In this document: positions 44,216-59,800 of the stretch, piece after piece
How positions within the stretch are numbered: position 1 is the first letter of the stretch
Layout of the letters: every line of letters begins with the position of its first letter
NCBI GenBank assembly: GCA_002104945.1
Contig: MCFH01000053.1
Coordinates: forward strand, 1-64,000
From: Piromyces finnis
Lineage: Eukaryota > Neocallimastigomycota > Neocallimastigomycetes > Neocallimastigales > Neocallimastigaceae
Direction: 5' to 3'
DNA length: 64,000 nucleotides
The notes under the pieces: generated by a model
The model's input: the letters and a program-made list of their open reading frames with translations, nothing else
Told to the model about the DNA's origin: nothing
The model's database searches: none
Translations under genes and position numbers: made by a program

Positions 44216-44654
44216 GTACGAAGTGTTAAATTAAAAAGAAGTTATTATTATAATTTCAATTTCATTATTATTTAAAATTGAATGTATAATGTATTATATA
44301 AAAATAATTTTTGTTAATTTCATATCAATTCTTTTAATTTAAAAAGTATCGATTATTAGATTTTTTATCATATTATTAATATAATAATAGAATAAATAAT
44401 AGAGTAAATTTTTATTAATTTATATTATTATTCTTTTTTCTTTTTTTTTTTTGTTTTAAAGATAATTTTAATCAATATTTTTAATATAAAATTTTAATAT
44501 AAAAATAATTAATTTCAAATTTCAATAAATATATTAATTTAAAATATATTAAGAATTGTTATAAAAAAATACTTTTTATTATTTATAAAACTTCAACAAT
44601 TTTTTAAATATTAAAATAAAATAAACATAAATATAAATATAAATAACTAAAATA
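44216..44654. other. Intergenic
   Basis: 440 bases of A/T sequence between two same-strand genes. It must hold the promoter of the HIT gene, but no motif stands out. Confidence 0.5.
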
Positions 44655-44931
44655 ATGGAAAACTGTATTTTCAGTAAAATTGTTAGAGGAGAAACTAATA
44701 CTAGAATTATATATGAGGTATTTTTTTTATTTAATAATAATAATAATAGTTTAATTCCATTTTTTTAAACTACTCCATTCAATAATTATTTAATTTAATA
44801 AGGACAATTTAATTTTAGCTTTTCATGATATTAATCCAGCTGCAAAAATTCATATTTTAATTATTCCAAGAAGACCAATTAAAAACATGAATTCCTTAAA
44901 AAATACTGAAGAAGATATAATATTAGGTATG

Positions 44932-44965
<34 letters not shown>

Positions 44966-45388
44966 CATTAATATATATAATTATTAAATTACTTATTATA
45001 AACAATAAATTAACGAATAACAGTGAAGCATATGGAAGAAGTTGGAAAGAAATTATTTAAAGATATAAGCCCAGAAGGAGAATGCAGGTATATATTACAT
45101 AATTTAATAATTTATATTTTTCAAAAAACTAATATAAATTAAAAAAATAAGAAACTAAATTGAACTTAACTAAAATTATTAAAATAAATTATTATTATTT
45201 ATATAAGAATTGGATTTACACAACCTCCATTTAATACAGTACCATACCTTCATATGCATATAGTTTCGCTTCCAATTACTTGCAATTATTTTAGGGCTGT
45301 ATTTTTAAATCCAAAATTATTTTTATGGACTCCAGAAATGATTTTAGAAAAAATAAAAAAAAATAAATTGGAATTTATTAATAAATAA
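44655..45388 (+). CDS. HIT-family nucleotide hydrolase (HINT3-like)
   Basis: Histidine-triad proteins hydrolyse nucleoside phosphoramidates and acyl-nucleotides. Exons 44655-44717, 44803-44926, 45024-45087 and 45208-45388 give 143 aa. The order matches HINT3: CIFSKIVRGET, then LAFHDINPAAKIHILIIPRR, then GFTQPPFNTVPYLHMHIVSL. The middle histidine (His99, the nucleophile position) and His101 are present, but the first histidine of the usual H-x-H-x-H is Tyr97. The C-terminal helix region (FLWTPEMILEKIKKN) also resembles HINT3. The third intron position and GTATAT donor are ordinary. Enzymatic activity is inferred from the family. Confidence 0.88.
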
Positions 45389-46236
45389 AAAAAAAAAAAC
45401 AAGATAATTATATATTTAAATAATTATAAAGTTAAAAATAATTATCTTTTATAAAAATAATCTACTAAAACATATTATCAATTTAATTCATTTAAAATTA
45501 TTGTTTTTTTTTATTAAATTGTTTTTAAAATTTAACGTTTTTTTATTTATTTTTTTCTTTTTCCGTTAATAACTAACAGAAATTCCTTTTATCAATAATT
45601 AATTAAACTGATATTAACAAATAAAATAAAAATTGATATGTCATATGGTGCAATTGTATACGTTATGTAAGAAAATGTGTAATAATTATTTTTGTTTATT
45701 TTTGTTAAAGATCTTTTTTAGTAAATAAAATAAAATTCTAACCAATAATTTATCATTAAATTAATCTAATAATTTCTTTTTCCATAATAAAAAAAAAAAA
45801 AAAAAAAATAAATTACTTTTACTTCACTTTTTAAATTATATATATATATATATTTTTTTTTAATCAAGGTATATTTATAATTTTTTTTTTTATAAAAAAG
45901 AAATAAGTTTCAAATGTATTTATAATTTTGCATAATATTCTATAAAAAATATAAATAATTAAGCTGAATATATTTTAAGTTAAAATGTTAAAATAATATC
46001 ATATAAAATATCAAATAAAAATAAATTGATATTTGAAGCAAATGAAACAATCAAAATTTCTAGGAAATAATAATTAAAAAAAAAAAAAAAATAAACAAAA
46101 ATTAATAAACAATTCAGGAAATTAAGTTTATTAAATAAAAATGTGAATTTAAGATTATATCTTAGATATTTCAATTTTTATTATTTTTTAAAAAAGATTT
46201 TAATTCTAAGCAATATTTTTCATTTAAATTTTAAAG
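45389..46236. other. Intergenic
   Basis: 850 bases upstream of argininosuccinate lyase. Long A runs (45788-45808, 46076-46091) and TA repeats (45836-45852). No gene or recognised control motif. Confidence 0.55.
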
Positions 46237-48524
<2,288 letters not shown>

Positions 48525-49135
48525 GTCCATTGATTAAACAAAAATATAAATTTATATAGTTTTTTTTTTTAATTATTAATTTTTAAATTTAAATAATAAA
48601 AAAAATAATATTAATGGTATGATAAGAATTCTCTTTTATTATATTGTTATTCAAGAAATAATTGTTTATAATTCTCTAATAATTTTTAAATAAAACAAAT
48701 TTTTTTTAAAAAAAAAGTATTAAGCATTTATGTACCAAATATATTAATTTGTTCATAATGTGAAATATGGGGGAAAAGTATAAAGAAAAAAATATTATTT
48801 ATAATTCAAAAAAAAAAAAGTTTAACTATTTAAAATAAATTAGAAAAAAAAAAAAGAAAAAGAAAAAGAAAGAAATAGTACTGAAATTAAAAATAATATT
48901 TATATTTTAATAAATTTCGAAAGAATATATAAAAGTAATTTAAATTTCTTAAAAATGAGAGTTTAATAGCAGATAACACCTAAAATATATAAATATATAT
49001 ATATTGTACTATTTAACATATATATATACACATCTCTTAACAATTAATAAATAAAGAATAGATAACCCTTTTAATATATTTTTACAATATAGAATTTTTA
49101 TTATTTTGTTTTGATTTTTAATTTGTATAAAATTG

Positions 49136-49159
<24 letters not shown>
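48525..49159. other. Convergent intergenic gap
   Basis: Lies between argininosuccinate lyase (+) and the ankyrin gene (-). A/G-rich stretches near 48841-48875 and a T-run at 49136-49160. No gene seen. Confidence 0.55.
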
Positions 49160-49166
<7 letters not shown>

Positions 49167-50509
49167 CGTTTTATTACATTTTTTGTATGATTTTTTGAAA
49201 GAATAATGTTTTGAATAAAGTAAGATATGTACAAATATAGAAAGATAATTGCTATTATTATTTTTTTTTTATTTATCCATATTTGGGCTCCGTATTTTAT
49301 TAATAATTCCTCAATTTCATTATAATGCCCCTTTCTTGCCAGTGTTAATGGTGAATCGCCATCATCATTAATAATATTGACATTTGCTCCATGTTCTAAT
49401 AGCAATTCAACAATTTTTTTTTCACCTATTTCACTAGCTAGTGTTAATGGTGTACTATTATCATTATTTGATATATTTACATCGGCATTATAAACTAGAA
49501 GAAGTTTAATAATTTTATGATAATTATTATCAGAAGAAACATAAAGAGCGAAACAAGCTACATTAATTGGTGTATCACCATTAATATTTTTAACATTAAC
49601 ATTTGCACCATTTTTTAATAAGATATCAACTACCTCAAAATGGCCATTTTGACAAGCTAGTGTTAGTGATGTATTATAATAATCATCTGTAGCATTGATA
49701 TTTGCACCATATTTTATTAAATACTGAACTCTTTTAACATTGCCTTCACAACTTGATTGTAATAATGGTGTATATCCAAAATCATCGTATAAATTAATGT
49801 TTGTTCCATATTTAAGCAAAAGTTTTATAGTTTCTTCATCTGAATTATCACATGCTAATAAGAATGCTGAATTTCCTTCTTCATCTATATCATTAATGTG
49901 TAATTTATTAAATTCATGCTTTATTATTTTAGTCAAGAATTTTGTACTACTTTTAATTCGTTTTTGTTTCAATAATAATAAATTTATAATAAATTTATTA
50001 TCCATTATATAATATTCTAAAATATCTTTTACAATTAGAAACAGTTCATTTTCTACTGCGTACATAAGTGCATTTCTATCATCTTCGTCTTTTATGTTAA
50101 TATCTATATTATTATTTAATAGAAATGATAGACTTTCTCGTGATATTTGATTATTTTTTATTAAATAAATTAGAGCGTTTTCCGTATAAATATTCATATA
50201 ATTGATATTAAATCCATTATTAATTAAGTCTTCAGCTATTTTCAGTTTATTATGCGATAATGCTGCTGTCAATGGTGTTTCTCCATTATTCAATTCAAAA
50301 TTTATTTGTTTTATATTAGAAATTAAAAACTTTATAATTGAATCTGAAATATTATTTTTAATAGCAAATATTAAAGGATTTTCACTTATTTTAATTTCGT
50401 CGATATTTACAACATTTTCATTTATATATTCCTTGATTACTTCAATATTATTAGTTCGTATTATTGTTAATAAATCATTATTTTTAGAATTTTTAGAATT
50501 TGTAATCAT
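49160..50509 (-). CDS. Ankyrin-repeat protein
   Basis: Single-exon, 449 aa. About ten ankyrin repeats fill residues 12-405. Several are canonical (EEGNSAFLLACDNSDEETIK, DFGYTPLLQSSCEGNVKRVQ, GDSPLTLARKGHYNEIEELL) and the N-terminal ones are more diverged. The final 40 residues after YGAQIWINKKK are a hydrophobic stretch (IIIAIIFLYLYISYFI) and a basic end, either a membrane-anchor tail or read-through past an unrecognised splice site. There is no catalytic domain, so the protein is presumably a binding scaffold with unknown partners. The plus-strand ORFs at 49740 and 50202 are shadows. The start is the first in-frame ATG of the open frame. Confidence 0.88.
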
Positions 50510-51246
50510 TATAATAATTTATTTAATTATTTATTCATTATAATATGCTAATTATAAATATTTTTATTATTTATGCTAATGGTATATTTTATTCAATAAT
50601 AATAATTACATGATTACATTATTTCTTTTTTAAATTTAAATTTTTACTATTTCTATTTGCTTTTTATTATTACGCTTTATATATTTTTAAAATATAATTA
50701 AACCAATAAAATAAATATTTAAACAATATGTAATAAAGTTTTATGCCTTATTATTATTTAATTTTTTGAAGATAACAAATATTAAAAATTATTATACACT
50801 TGATTAACATTATATAGCATTATTTATTATTCATTAAAAGTTTAGTTTTTTAAATAAATATTTATTATTATAAAGTTTTTATTATTATTATTATTAAAAA
50901 AAAAAAAAAAAAGGAAATAAAAATAAATTAAATATTATATATTACATGTATATGTTAAAATTGATAAATAATTATAAATTTATTATTAAAACTATTATTA
51001 ATAATGTTATTATATTTTATAGTAATAATAAAAATGATTAGTTTATAATATCTTATGATTGTTAGAAAAAAAGTGTTATGTTTAAAAAGATAATTATACA
51101 AATGTAATAATGGAGTGAATAAATACATACTAATTATAGAATTAATATTATGTATAAAAATATTTGCTTATTGTCGTATTAATTACTCTTTTTTTTTGAA
51201 CAATTTTTAAGTAAAAAGAGGAAACAGTGTTTATATATAATTATTT
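50510..51246. other. Intergenic
   Basis: Between two leftward genes: 5' flank of the ankyrin gene and 3' flank of the first acyltransferase. ATT repeats and an A-run at 50895-50913. Nothing else. Confidence 0.55.
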
Positions 51247-52707
51247 TTATAATACTTTTGCCATAAATGAATCCTTTTTTAAATAATAAACTAAAAATAA
51301 TGATATTGTGTATAAAATAATTGAATAAATAGGAACCCAATAGAGTGGATCAAAGAGTTGAGAATGGAAATTAAAACAATAGAATATGTGATAGATAGTT
51401 AAATGAATTAAATATACACCAAGAGAACAATCTGAAAGAGTACTTAAAATTTTTCTAAAGGATTTTACACGCATTAATGGCTTTAAAAAGCGGTTTACAG
51501 AATACTTGAAAAATACAAAAATTCCATATGCACCCATTGCCACATTAAAATTGTAATACCTGGAGAGATTATGAGCATTTTCGTCTAAAGAATAGCATGA
51601 AATAAATCTAAGTATTACTGAAAGTAAGCATCCAGTTATTCCAACAATGTAAGAGTAAAAAATATGCTTCTTTTTGACAAAAACATGACTACCAACCATA
51701 TATCCCATTAAATAGTATCCTAAATAATGACCAGCAGTATTAATAACAAGGTTTTTAACATATGTACGGAATACTTGTAAATCAATATTTAATGCAATAT
51801 TAAAGAATTCATGAATTGTTGGAACAAGATATGAAATTATAGAACATAAAGCTACCATATACCATCCCATTTTTCTATCTTTTACTACTACACGATAGAC
51901 CGGTGTTACAATATATATACCAATTGTGAAGTTTAAATACCATAAATGAGTAGAACCGCTAATAATACAAGTTTTAATTGTATCTATAATCAATTCCCAT
52001 CCCAATTCAAATTCTTTCTTCTCATAGTTAATAATAAAACGATCAAATATACCATAGTAAAGTGACCAAAAAACATAACACTTAAATATCCTAGGTATAT
52101 ATTTTTTAAATATGGTTTCAGTTGTTATATTCTTTTTTTGAGGATTCAAAAAAAGCATACCACTAATCATAATAAATAAAGGAACACATGGTCTTGTTAA
52201 TGCACAATATATAATTAAAACCCGACCATTGTGTGTCTTATAATCAATATCTGGTTTAAGTACCATATTACTACAATGGATAAATACAACCAAAAAACTA
52301 GCAAAAACTCGAAGGCAATCCAACCAATAAACTCTTTCTGTTTTTTTCTTTTGTTGTTGTGTTTTTCCTCTGTAATGTTGCTTTAATTTTGTATATTGCT
52401 TCATCTTAATTTTTGAAGCATTTCTTAAAGGTACTATTCTTTTTTTTTTAATTATTGGAATAATTTCTTCTTCATTACTTTCTGAATATTCATTATTTAT
52501 ATCTATAGTTAGGTATTTGTCATCATCCTTATCTTTTTCTAACTGAGAATTTTCTAATTCGTTTTCTAATTTATCATTTCCATTGGCTGTATAATAATCA
52601 GTATTACTATTTTTTTCATTATGATTAGTATCCTCAGGGTCAAAATTATTTTCAAAATTCATATTTATTACATTTTCATTTTCATTAATATTATCATTTA
52701 AAGACAT
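51247..52707 (-). CDS. Acyltransferase-3 family membrane protein, copy 1
   Basis: 486 aa. An Asn/Glu-rich cytosolic N-terminus (1-125) precedes a polytopic domain with about ten hydrophobic helices. The opening RVYWLDCLRVFASFLVVFIH carries the conserved Arg and the His at the end of helix 1 typical of acyltransferase-3 enzymes. Next come RPCVPLFIMISGMLFLNP and HLWYLNFTIGIYIVTPVYR, both family blocks, then CSLGVYLIHLTIYHIF near the end. Family members acylate sugars or cell-surface glycans and occur widely in bacteria. The substrate here is unknown. It is a close paralogue of the gene at 54058-55344, same strand, 1.35 kb apart, so tandem duplication is likely. Intronless, which fits bacterial ancestry but does not prove it. 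Confidence 0.87.
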   Translation of the reverse strand: MSLNDNINENENVINMNFENNFDPEDTNHNEKNSNTDYYTANGNDKLENELENSQLEKDKDDDKYLTIDINNEYSESNEEEIIPIIKKKRIVPLRNASKIKMKQYTKLKQHYRGKTQQQKKKTERVYWLDCLRVFASFLVVFIHCSNMVLKPDIDYKTHNGRVLIIYCALTRPCVPLFIMISGMLFLNPQKKNITTETIFKKYIPRIFKCYVFWSLYYGIFDRFIINYEKKEFELGWELIIDTIKTCIISGSTHLWYLNFTIGIYIVTPVYRVVVKDRKMGWYMVALCSIISYLVPTIHEFFNIALNIDLQVFRTYVKNLVINTAGHYLGYYLMGYMVGSHVFVKKKHIFYSYIVGITGCLLSVILRFISCYSLDENAHNLSRYYNFNVAMGAYGIFVFFKYSVNRFLKPLMRVKSFRKILSTLSDCSLGVYLIHLTIYHIFYCFNFHSQLFDPLYWVPIYSIILYTISLFLVYYLKKDSFMAKVL

Positions 52708-53307
52708 ATTTTTTATTTTATTTTATTTTTTCTTTAATGTTAATTAATTCATTGAAATTCTTTAAAAAATATAATAAGAGTTTTTAAATTCTATATAAAC
52801 AAATAATTGAAATTCAATTTATATTCCTTATTCAATTTCTTTCTTTTTTTTTTGAAAAACTTGATTTATAGAATAAAATTTTTTTTTTTCAAATAAATAT
52901 AATTAATAATATTAAATAAAATTTATAATTTTATTTTTACAAAAATAAATTTATATAATTAATACATTACATTACATATATTTTAAATATATTCTTTTAA
53001 TAAATTTAAGATTTTTTAACTAGAAATATACATTTTTTTTAATTTTTTGACAAATTATAAATAATATTTTTTAATGTTATTCAAGTTTTCAATTTGAAAA
53101 AAATAAAATATAAAATAAAATAAAACTTTTAATAATATTATTATCAATTTGAACGAATTAAAAATTTATAGTAATAAAAAATAGAAGCAAAAAAGCTTCA
53201 ATGTATATTACTAATAAATAATAGATCTTTATTTTTATTAGTATTTTAATAAATTTTAATTGTTATATTCAATCTATTTTTATTTTTTTTAAAAAAGACA
53301 AAAATCA

Positions 53308-53338
<31 letters not shown>

Positions 53339-54057
53339 CAAAAAAAAAAAAAAAAAGCTTTATATATACTATTATTATTATGCTATTAAATTATTAAAAA
53401 TATGTAAATTGATTTTTATAAGTTTTCTCTTCTTTGATAATTGTTCAGGAAATATTTGTTATCCTAATCGTATGAGAGCTTAATAATGTTTTGAAAAAAA
53501 AAAAGTAGTATTGACACTAGAATATATATATATAAAACAAATTTCTGATCATATATTATATTAATAGTATTTATAGCAATTTATAATGTTTATTATAGTT
53601 AATTATATATTTCTAGTTGTATTATTTTGATATTTTATGTATTAATTATAATACAAAAAATATAAAATTTAAATATCATAAAATAAATAAATCATTTATT
53701 ATGATTTCCTTGTAGTACAAAATAAATTTAATTCTTAGCTTTTCTAAGAAATTTTAAATTTTGTCAATTTTAAATAATTTTGAGATTATATAATTATTTT
53801 TTTGTGATTTCTTTTTTTTTTTTTTAATTTTGTATTAATTTTAGTATTTTATTATTTTATTATTATCTTTTATTTATATATAATTCTTTTTATATAAATA
53901 AAATATTATATAAAAAATACTTAATAAATTTTTACTTAATTTAATTTTGTTCTATTTTATGATATTAATGTATAAATTTCTATTAAATACTTGTCTATTG
54001 ATAAGCTATGCAATTTTAATATTTCAATAAATAAACCATTTTCTTCTTTTTTAAAAA
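52708..54057. other. Intergenic between the two acyltransferase paralogues
   Basis: 1.35 kb of A/T sequence with a short AAAAC repeat near 53305-53345 and T-tracts near 53811-53825. No remnant gene was recognised. Confidence 0.55.
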
Positions 54058-55344
54058 TTAAATATAATTTTTAACATATGGAACATATTGTAATATGGAA
54101 ATGGTAATTAAACTACATGTCCATATAATAAATGCATGTATAGGTGAGAATATTAATGAATTGAATGAATATGAATTGAAATTTAAACGTCGAAATAGTT
54201 CAAAATAAAATACATGTATTAAATAAATTCCGAATGATAATTGTGAAATTTTTAATAATAAGAATTTAAATCCTTTGATATTTAATAATTTTTTTAAAAT
54301 TTTACTTCCAGTATGTTTAAAGAAGATAAATATTATAATTGCCGTTACTGAAACATTAAGAGAGTTATAATCACCAAATTCTGTAACTTCCTTTTGTTTT
54401 AATATGCTAAAAATAATTTTTATAACATAAGTAAATATTAATAGCATGATACCAGCAACATAAATTAAAAATAATAAAAATTTATTTTTAATTTCAACTT
54501 TGCTAAGATAATATCCAAGTACATATTGGCATGTATATCCTGCTACAAGGAAAATTGCTAATTTTCCTAAAAGATTTGAAAATATGTTTTCCTGGGAACG
54601 TGATTTAAAATTATTCATTATATTGAATATAAATGGTAAAGCTTGTACTGTTGTCATTGAAAGAATAACAAAATATGACATTATCTTTTTATCTTTTGTA
54701 ATAGCTCTAAGTAAGGGCGTAACCATGTATAAGCCAATACACATGTATAAATACCACATATGAAATTTGCCATAAACAACATCACTGAAGAAATCGTATA
54801 TAACATTTGAATCCCATTTATATTCAGTATTAAATGCATTTACTTGATACTTGACAATTGTTGCATAAAATATATTCCAAAATATCAAAGTTTTTGCAAT
54901 ACGGGAAATATATTTTTTATATATTTTTGAAATAGATATTTCCTTTTCTGGATTTAAAAATAAAATACCACTAATCATAATAAATAATGGAACGCAGGTT
55001 CTACTCATAGCATCCCAAAACATAAGCCCATACCAATTAAACGTAAATAATGGAACTTCAAAAATAGCATAGGAAGATGAATGTACAAGAACAACCATAT
55101 AACTAGCTAATATACGTAAAGCGTCTATCCAATACTGACGCTCTTCTTTTGGTGAAGAAGTACGAACATTTCTAGAAGGTATTTCACTAGAAGAATAACT
55201 TTCAGCTAATAAACCTTGGTTTTCTTCATTTTCCATATCGAAAATAATTTCATTATCAGTGTTACTATTTGAATCAATACTCTTTTGTAAACTTTCAAAT
55301 TCTTTTTTTTTTATTTGAAGCATAACTGTTTCTTTATTGTTCAT
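54058..55344 (-). CDS. Acyltransferase-3 family membrane protein, copy 2
   Basis: 428 aa, intronless, about ten membrane helices after a shorter (about 70-residue) cytosolic N-terminus. Blocks match copy 1: RQYWIDALRILASYMVVLVH with the helix-1 His, RTCVPLFIMISGILFLNPEK, FHMWYLYMCIGLYMVTPLLR, and LSFGIYLIHVFYFELF near the C-terminus. The middle and N-terminal parts have diverged strongly, so the duplication is not recent. Function inferred only at family level: O-acyl transfer to a carbohydrate or similar acceptor across a membrane. The next neighbour upstream is the F-box/LRR gene, unrelated. Confidence 0.87.
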   Translation of the reverse strand: MNNKETVMLQIKKKEFESLQKSIDSNSNTDNEIIFDMENEENQGLLAESYSSSEIPSRNVRTSSPKEERQYWIDALRILASYMVVLVHSSSYAIFEVPLFTFNWYGLMFWDAMSRTCVPLFIMISGILFLNPEKEISISKIYKKYISRIAKTLIFWNIFYATIVKYQVNAFNTEYKWDSNVIYDFFSDVVYGKFHMWYLYMCIGLYMVTPLLRAITKDKKIMSYFVILSMTTVQALPFIFNIMNNFKSRSQENIFSNLLGKLAIFLVAGYTCQYVLGYYLSKVEIKNKFLLFLIYVAGIMLLIFTYVIKIIFSILKQKEVTEFGDYNSLNVSVTAIIIFIFFKHTGSKILKKLLNIKGFKFLLLKISQLSFGIYLIHVFYFELFRRLNFNSYSFNSLIFSPIHAFIIWTCSLITISILQYVPYVKNYI

Positions 55345-56854
55345 TTTTTTTATTATATTTGTTTTATATTATATTTTAATATTTTATTTTTATTTTTTTT
55401 TTTTGTTTAATTTTTTTATCTATTTTTATGTTGTTGTTGTAGTTTTTGTATTACTTTTATTATTACAATTATAATATTACAGAATTACTTATCAATTATT
55501 GATGATGATATAACCACCATATATGAATTGATAAATATATAAAGAAATTAAATTTAATAATAAATATTAATATTTCTTTAAGATTATAATAATAATAACT
55601 ACATTTAGTAAAAAAAAAAAAAAAAAAAAAAAAGATACTTTTTATATTCTTTATATATATTTTATAATCCACCTCCAATAATAATATCACCAAAAATATA
55701 TACATTATGATTTCTATCCATACTATTATTATAATAGAAAAAAGAATATTAATAATAAATTAAATATTAATGAAAAAAAAAGTTTAAATTTTTTTTTTTT
55801 TGTGCTCATCTGAAAATCATATCAGATTTTATTTATATTAAAATTTAAAAATATTTGGTGATTATGATTTTTGTCAAAATTGATATAATAATAAAATTAT
55901 AATATTTCTTTTATATTTCTTCATTTTTATATCTATAAAAAGAAAAGGCTTCCTTCAATATATAATAACTTTCATATTAAAAAAAAAAAGTAATAATAAT
56001 TATAATTTTTTTATGTAACTAGAATAATATTTAAATTTTTCAAAAAAAAAAAAAAAAAAAAAAAGTAACACAAATAGATTAGATTTAATAAACAAATATT
56101 GTGTTTGATAAACTTTATTAATTATTATTATTACTTTATCTTTATATTAATAAAAGTATAATTAATATAAAAATTTTACTTGATCATAATCATAATGGAT
56201 TTTTGTGTACATTAAATTATTATTTCTAAAATGTAAAAAATTAAATAATCCACAATTGGCATTTCATCATTTCTTTTAAAATACCTAAGATTTGTTATAT
56301 TAATAATAAAGATATAATCTAATTATTATAATATTTTATGGCTATTCATTTATAATACATAAAGAGCATGTTCATGATATTTAATGAACTTTTATTTTTT
56401 TTATTTTAAATAATAATTATTGTATTTTATTCATAATTTTTAAAAAATTGACTATATTAAAGAATTTTTATTAATATTTGAAATTAATATATTATATATA
56501 TGTATTCATATATATAAAATGTGTAAAATGTCACAATATACATTTACTATTATATAATATTTTTTAATAATTGGTAACCATTTACGTTCATTTTATTATC
56601 ATTATGCTTGAATAAATATATGCTTTAGTTATAATAATATATATTATATATATTAAATCATTTTTTTTCAAATAGAAATTTTATTATATTATCAATTAAA
56701 ATTTACTCCAAAAAGTAAATTTTTTTTAAAAAAAACTACAAAGAAATTAATTTAGTTTATATTACTTAAATAATATATAAGAAATTTAATTGTATAAAAA
56801 ACAAAAATTACTTCCTTTATTATATCTAAACATAGCAAGAAATATTATATTAAT
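55345..56854. other. Intergenic
   Basis: 1.5 kb between leftward genes, with A-runs at 55611-55633 and 56045-56064. The 69-aa minus ORF at 55496 is a phenylalanine/tyrosine-rich artefact. No gene seen. Confidence 0.55.
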
Positions 56855-59800
56855 TTAATTCTTATTTAATGTTGTCACTGCGAAAGAGCGAATATTTGGG
56901 AAGAATTTACATGGAGAGAAAGGGAATGGTATATTTTTACATCTAAGACATTTGAAATGATGTAATTTATCTAAATGTGGAATTTGATGAATATTATTGC
57001 AATCTTCAAGTAACAACCATTCTAAATTTTCTAATTCTCTTGGAATATATGAAAAGATACGACAATGGCTAACATTTAACATAGTTAATGATTTAAAGTT
57101 GGATGAAACACTTATAAAATTATCACATTGAAGTACATTTAATGTGTTTAACTTTGTAAGATTGTTTGGAATTTTGTAAAAGTTTTTACATAATTTAACA
57201 TTTAAAGTTTGTAATAATGGGTATTTATCAGCAATAGATGTTAAAAAGAAACAACCTTCTAAAGAAAGACTATTAAGTGATGGGAAATCCCAATCTATTG
57301 TTCTTAAATTGTTACAATTTCTGAATTTTATCCATTCAACTGCATTAAATTTTCCAGTGAAGTTTATTTTATCACATGATTCAACAATTACATATTTTAA
57401 TTCAGGGAAAACTCCATTTAGTATAACATGTTCTCCACGTTCAATATGAAGTGATGTTAAATGTGGCATTGCAGGTATAATACGATTAAGGATTGTTGGT
57501 ACAAATTCTAAACGTAATGATTTTAAGGAAGTGAAATTTGATGGAAAACTGAAATCTAATGGACATTCAATATTTAATACGGAAAGTTCTGGGTAGCATT
57601 CTGGTAATTTTATTAAATCTTCTTTAGAAAATTCATCACAAACAATAGTTAAGTCTGAAAGCTTTGGTGAAATTGGTAAACTTTCATTTTTTTTATTATT
57701 CATTAATAATAAAGATTTTAATTGTGGCATATAAGTATTTTCTTTAATAAATAATTCATTAAAATCATCTTTGTAATCCAATTCAACAATTAGAGTTTCC
57801 AAATTATTGTATTCTCCAGACATCCATAAATCATTTTTGAAATGGCATTTTAATTCAATTAAATTGACATTTCTTAAGAATGATGGAATATAGGATAATT
57901 CTGATTTTTCATCAATAACAACACTTTCTAAGGATGGCATTGAGATCTTTTCCCATGGTTTTAATGTTCTTGGAGATAACTTACATTCTTCAAATTGGAT
58001 ATGCTTAAGGGATGGTAATACTAATTGACGAGGTGAAAACATACGATTAAATATATCTCTACGGTTAACTTGACGGATAGTTAAGTTAGTTAATGTTGAA
58101 AAAGAACTAAAGGCAGTATTAATTAACTTCTTTGAATACTCATCAGTTGATATAGACATATTTTGAATATCACAATATAGGACGAGATTTTTAATTTGTT
58201 GGAATGTAGTATCTGAAATCTCTAATAATTCTAAGTCCTTGAAAAATATATCAATTTTTAACATTACATTTTTTACATTAATTAAATTTTTGAGATAATT
58301 TAATTGATCGTATCTTTTAATATTTAAAACATTTGGTGAATAAAGTGTTTTACGGAAACGAGTACAAGTAAAACGGAAGTTTTGTTTATCGGTATTTTTA
58401 TTAAATTGATCAAAAATATTTAATAAAATTTCTGGTGGTAAGGTATCTAATTTATATGATATTTTTTCTAACTGAGTAAATTCCTCTTTTATCTCTGTGT
58501 CAACGTTGTTTTGCTTGTTATCTTTTATTGATTTAGATTCATAATTACTTTCTAATAAATTTATTATGTCCATACATTTTTTGCAAGTTTTTATTTGTCT
58601 ACGAATATTGCATTGACATTCATGTACCTTTAATAAATTAAAATACATAGTTTGACATTTGGAGCAACTAGAGTAGATTTGATATTGTTGAATTGATTTT
58701 AAATAGAAGATATTTTCAGTACATGAAAAAGAATGATCATTGTTAACTATAGTTTGAATATGCTTTTTTAAATGCTCCAAAACTTTAAATTTTTGGAAAG
58801 TTGATGCTAATTCATAATGGGAATGTTGAGACGAACGATTAAGTGATAAATTCAAATTATAAAAGAATAACAAAATTTTTGAAAGTATAACTGAACTTTC
58901 AAGGTTAAACTTTATGCGTAAGGAATTTATTTTTTTAGTTGAATTTAATGGGAGTGAACTAGAAAATAAGGAAGACATGAAATTGAAATATTTAACTATA
59001 TCAATGGAAACTTGAATTGATTCATGAGATGGATCATACATAAAAATAGGATTTAACTTATTTAAATAAATAAAGTTCTGAGTATTTATGGTCAATTCAC
59101 AATTAGTAAGTGCTGAATTGTTATATAAAATGTGAAGTAAATAATTATTAAGTTTATGTAATATATCACTTTCATTAGTTTTTTCTTTAGTAATAATTTT
59201 AATTTCAGATAAAATATTCTTAGTGCTAGCAATACTTAATTCGATATTTGAGTTTTCTTTACTATGCAATTCTTGGTGATTAAAGGATTTTTCAACTAAG
59301 GATTCACTACTACTACTATTATTTCTATTAACCATTTTGTTTGAATCTCCTGATGTCTTTTTATAAGAATCATCTAAATAAATCATATTATTAATTATAT
59401 TTGAATCTGTTGAATTTAATGAATTATTGGATGATTGAATTGAAGAAGTATTACTTTTCTTTTCGGATTTATTAATGGCATTTTCAATTTCAATTGAATC
59501 ACTATTTTTATCAATTATTAAATTGGATATTTGTCCAATACTAGTATTATCTATATCTGAATTCATATCTATATTATCAATATTTTCAATTTCAAGATTG
59601 TCTTGGGAAATATTACATGATGATAGAGATTTTGTAATATTGTTAATTTTTATGTTTTCATTCATGAAATTATTTTCCATTTTCAATATTACGGAGTCAT
59701 CTTTTTCCTTATGTTTTAATTCATTACTACTTGTATTTTCATCATCAACAATATAAGCCTCTTTGTCTCCAGAAAAATCATTACTAGAATGATTTTGTGT

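Noticed and set aside
55496-55705. 69-aa minus ORF
   Set aside because: Phe/Tyr-rich composition artefact including an A-run read as Phe.
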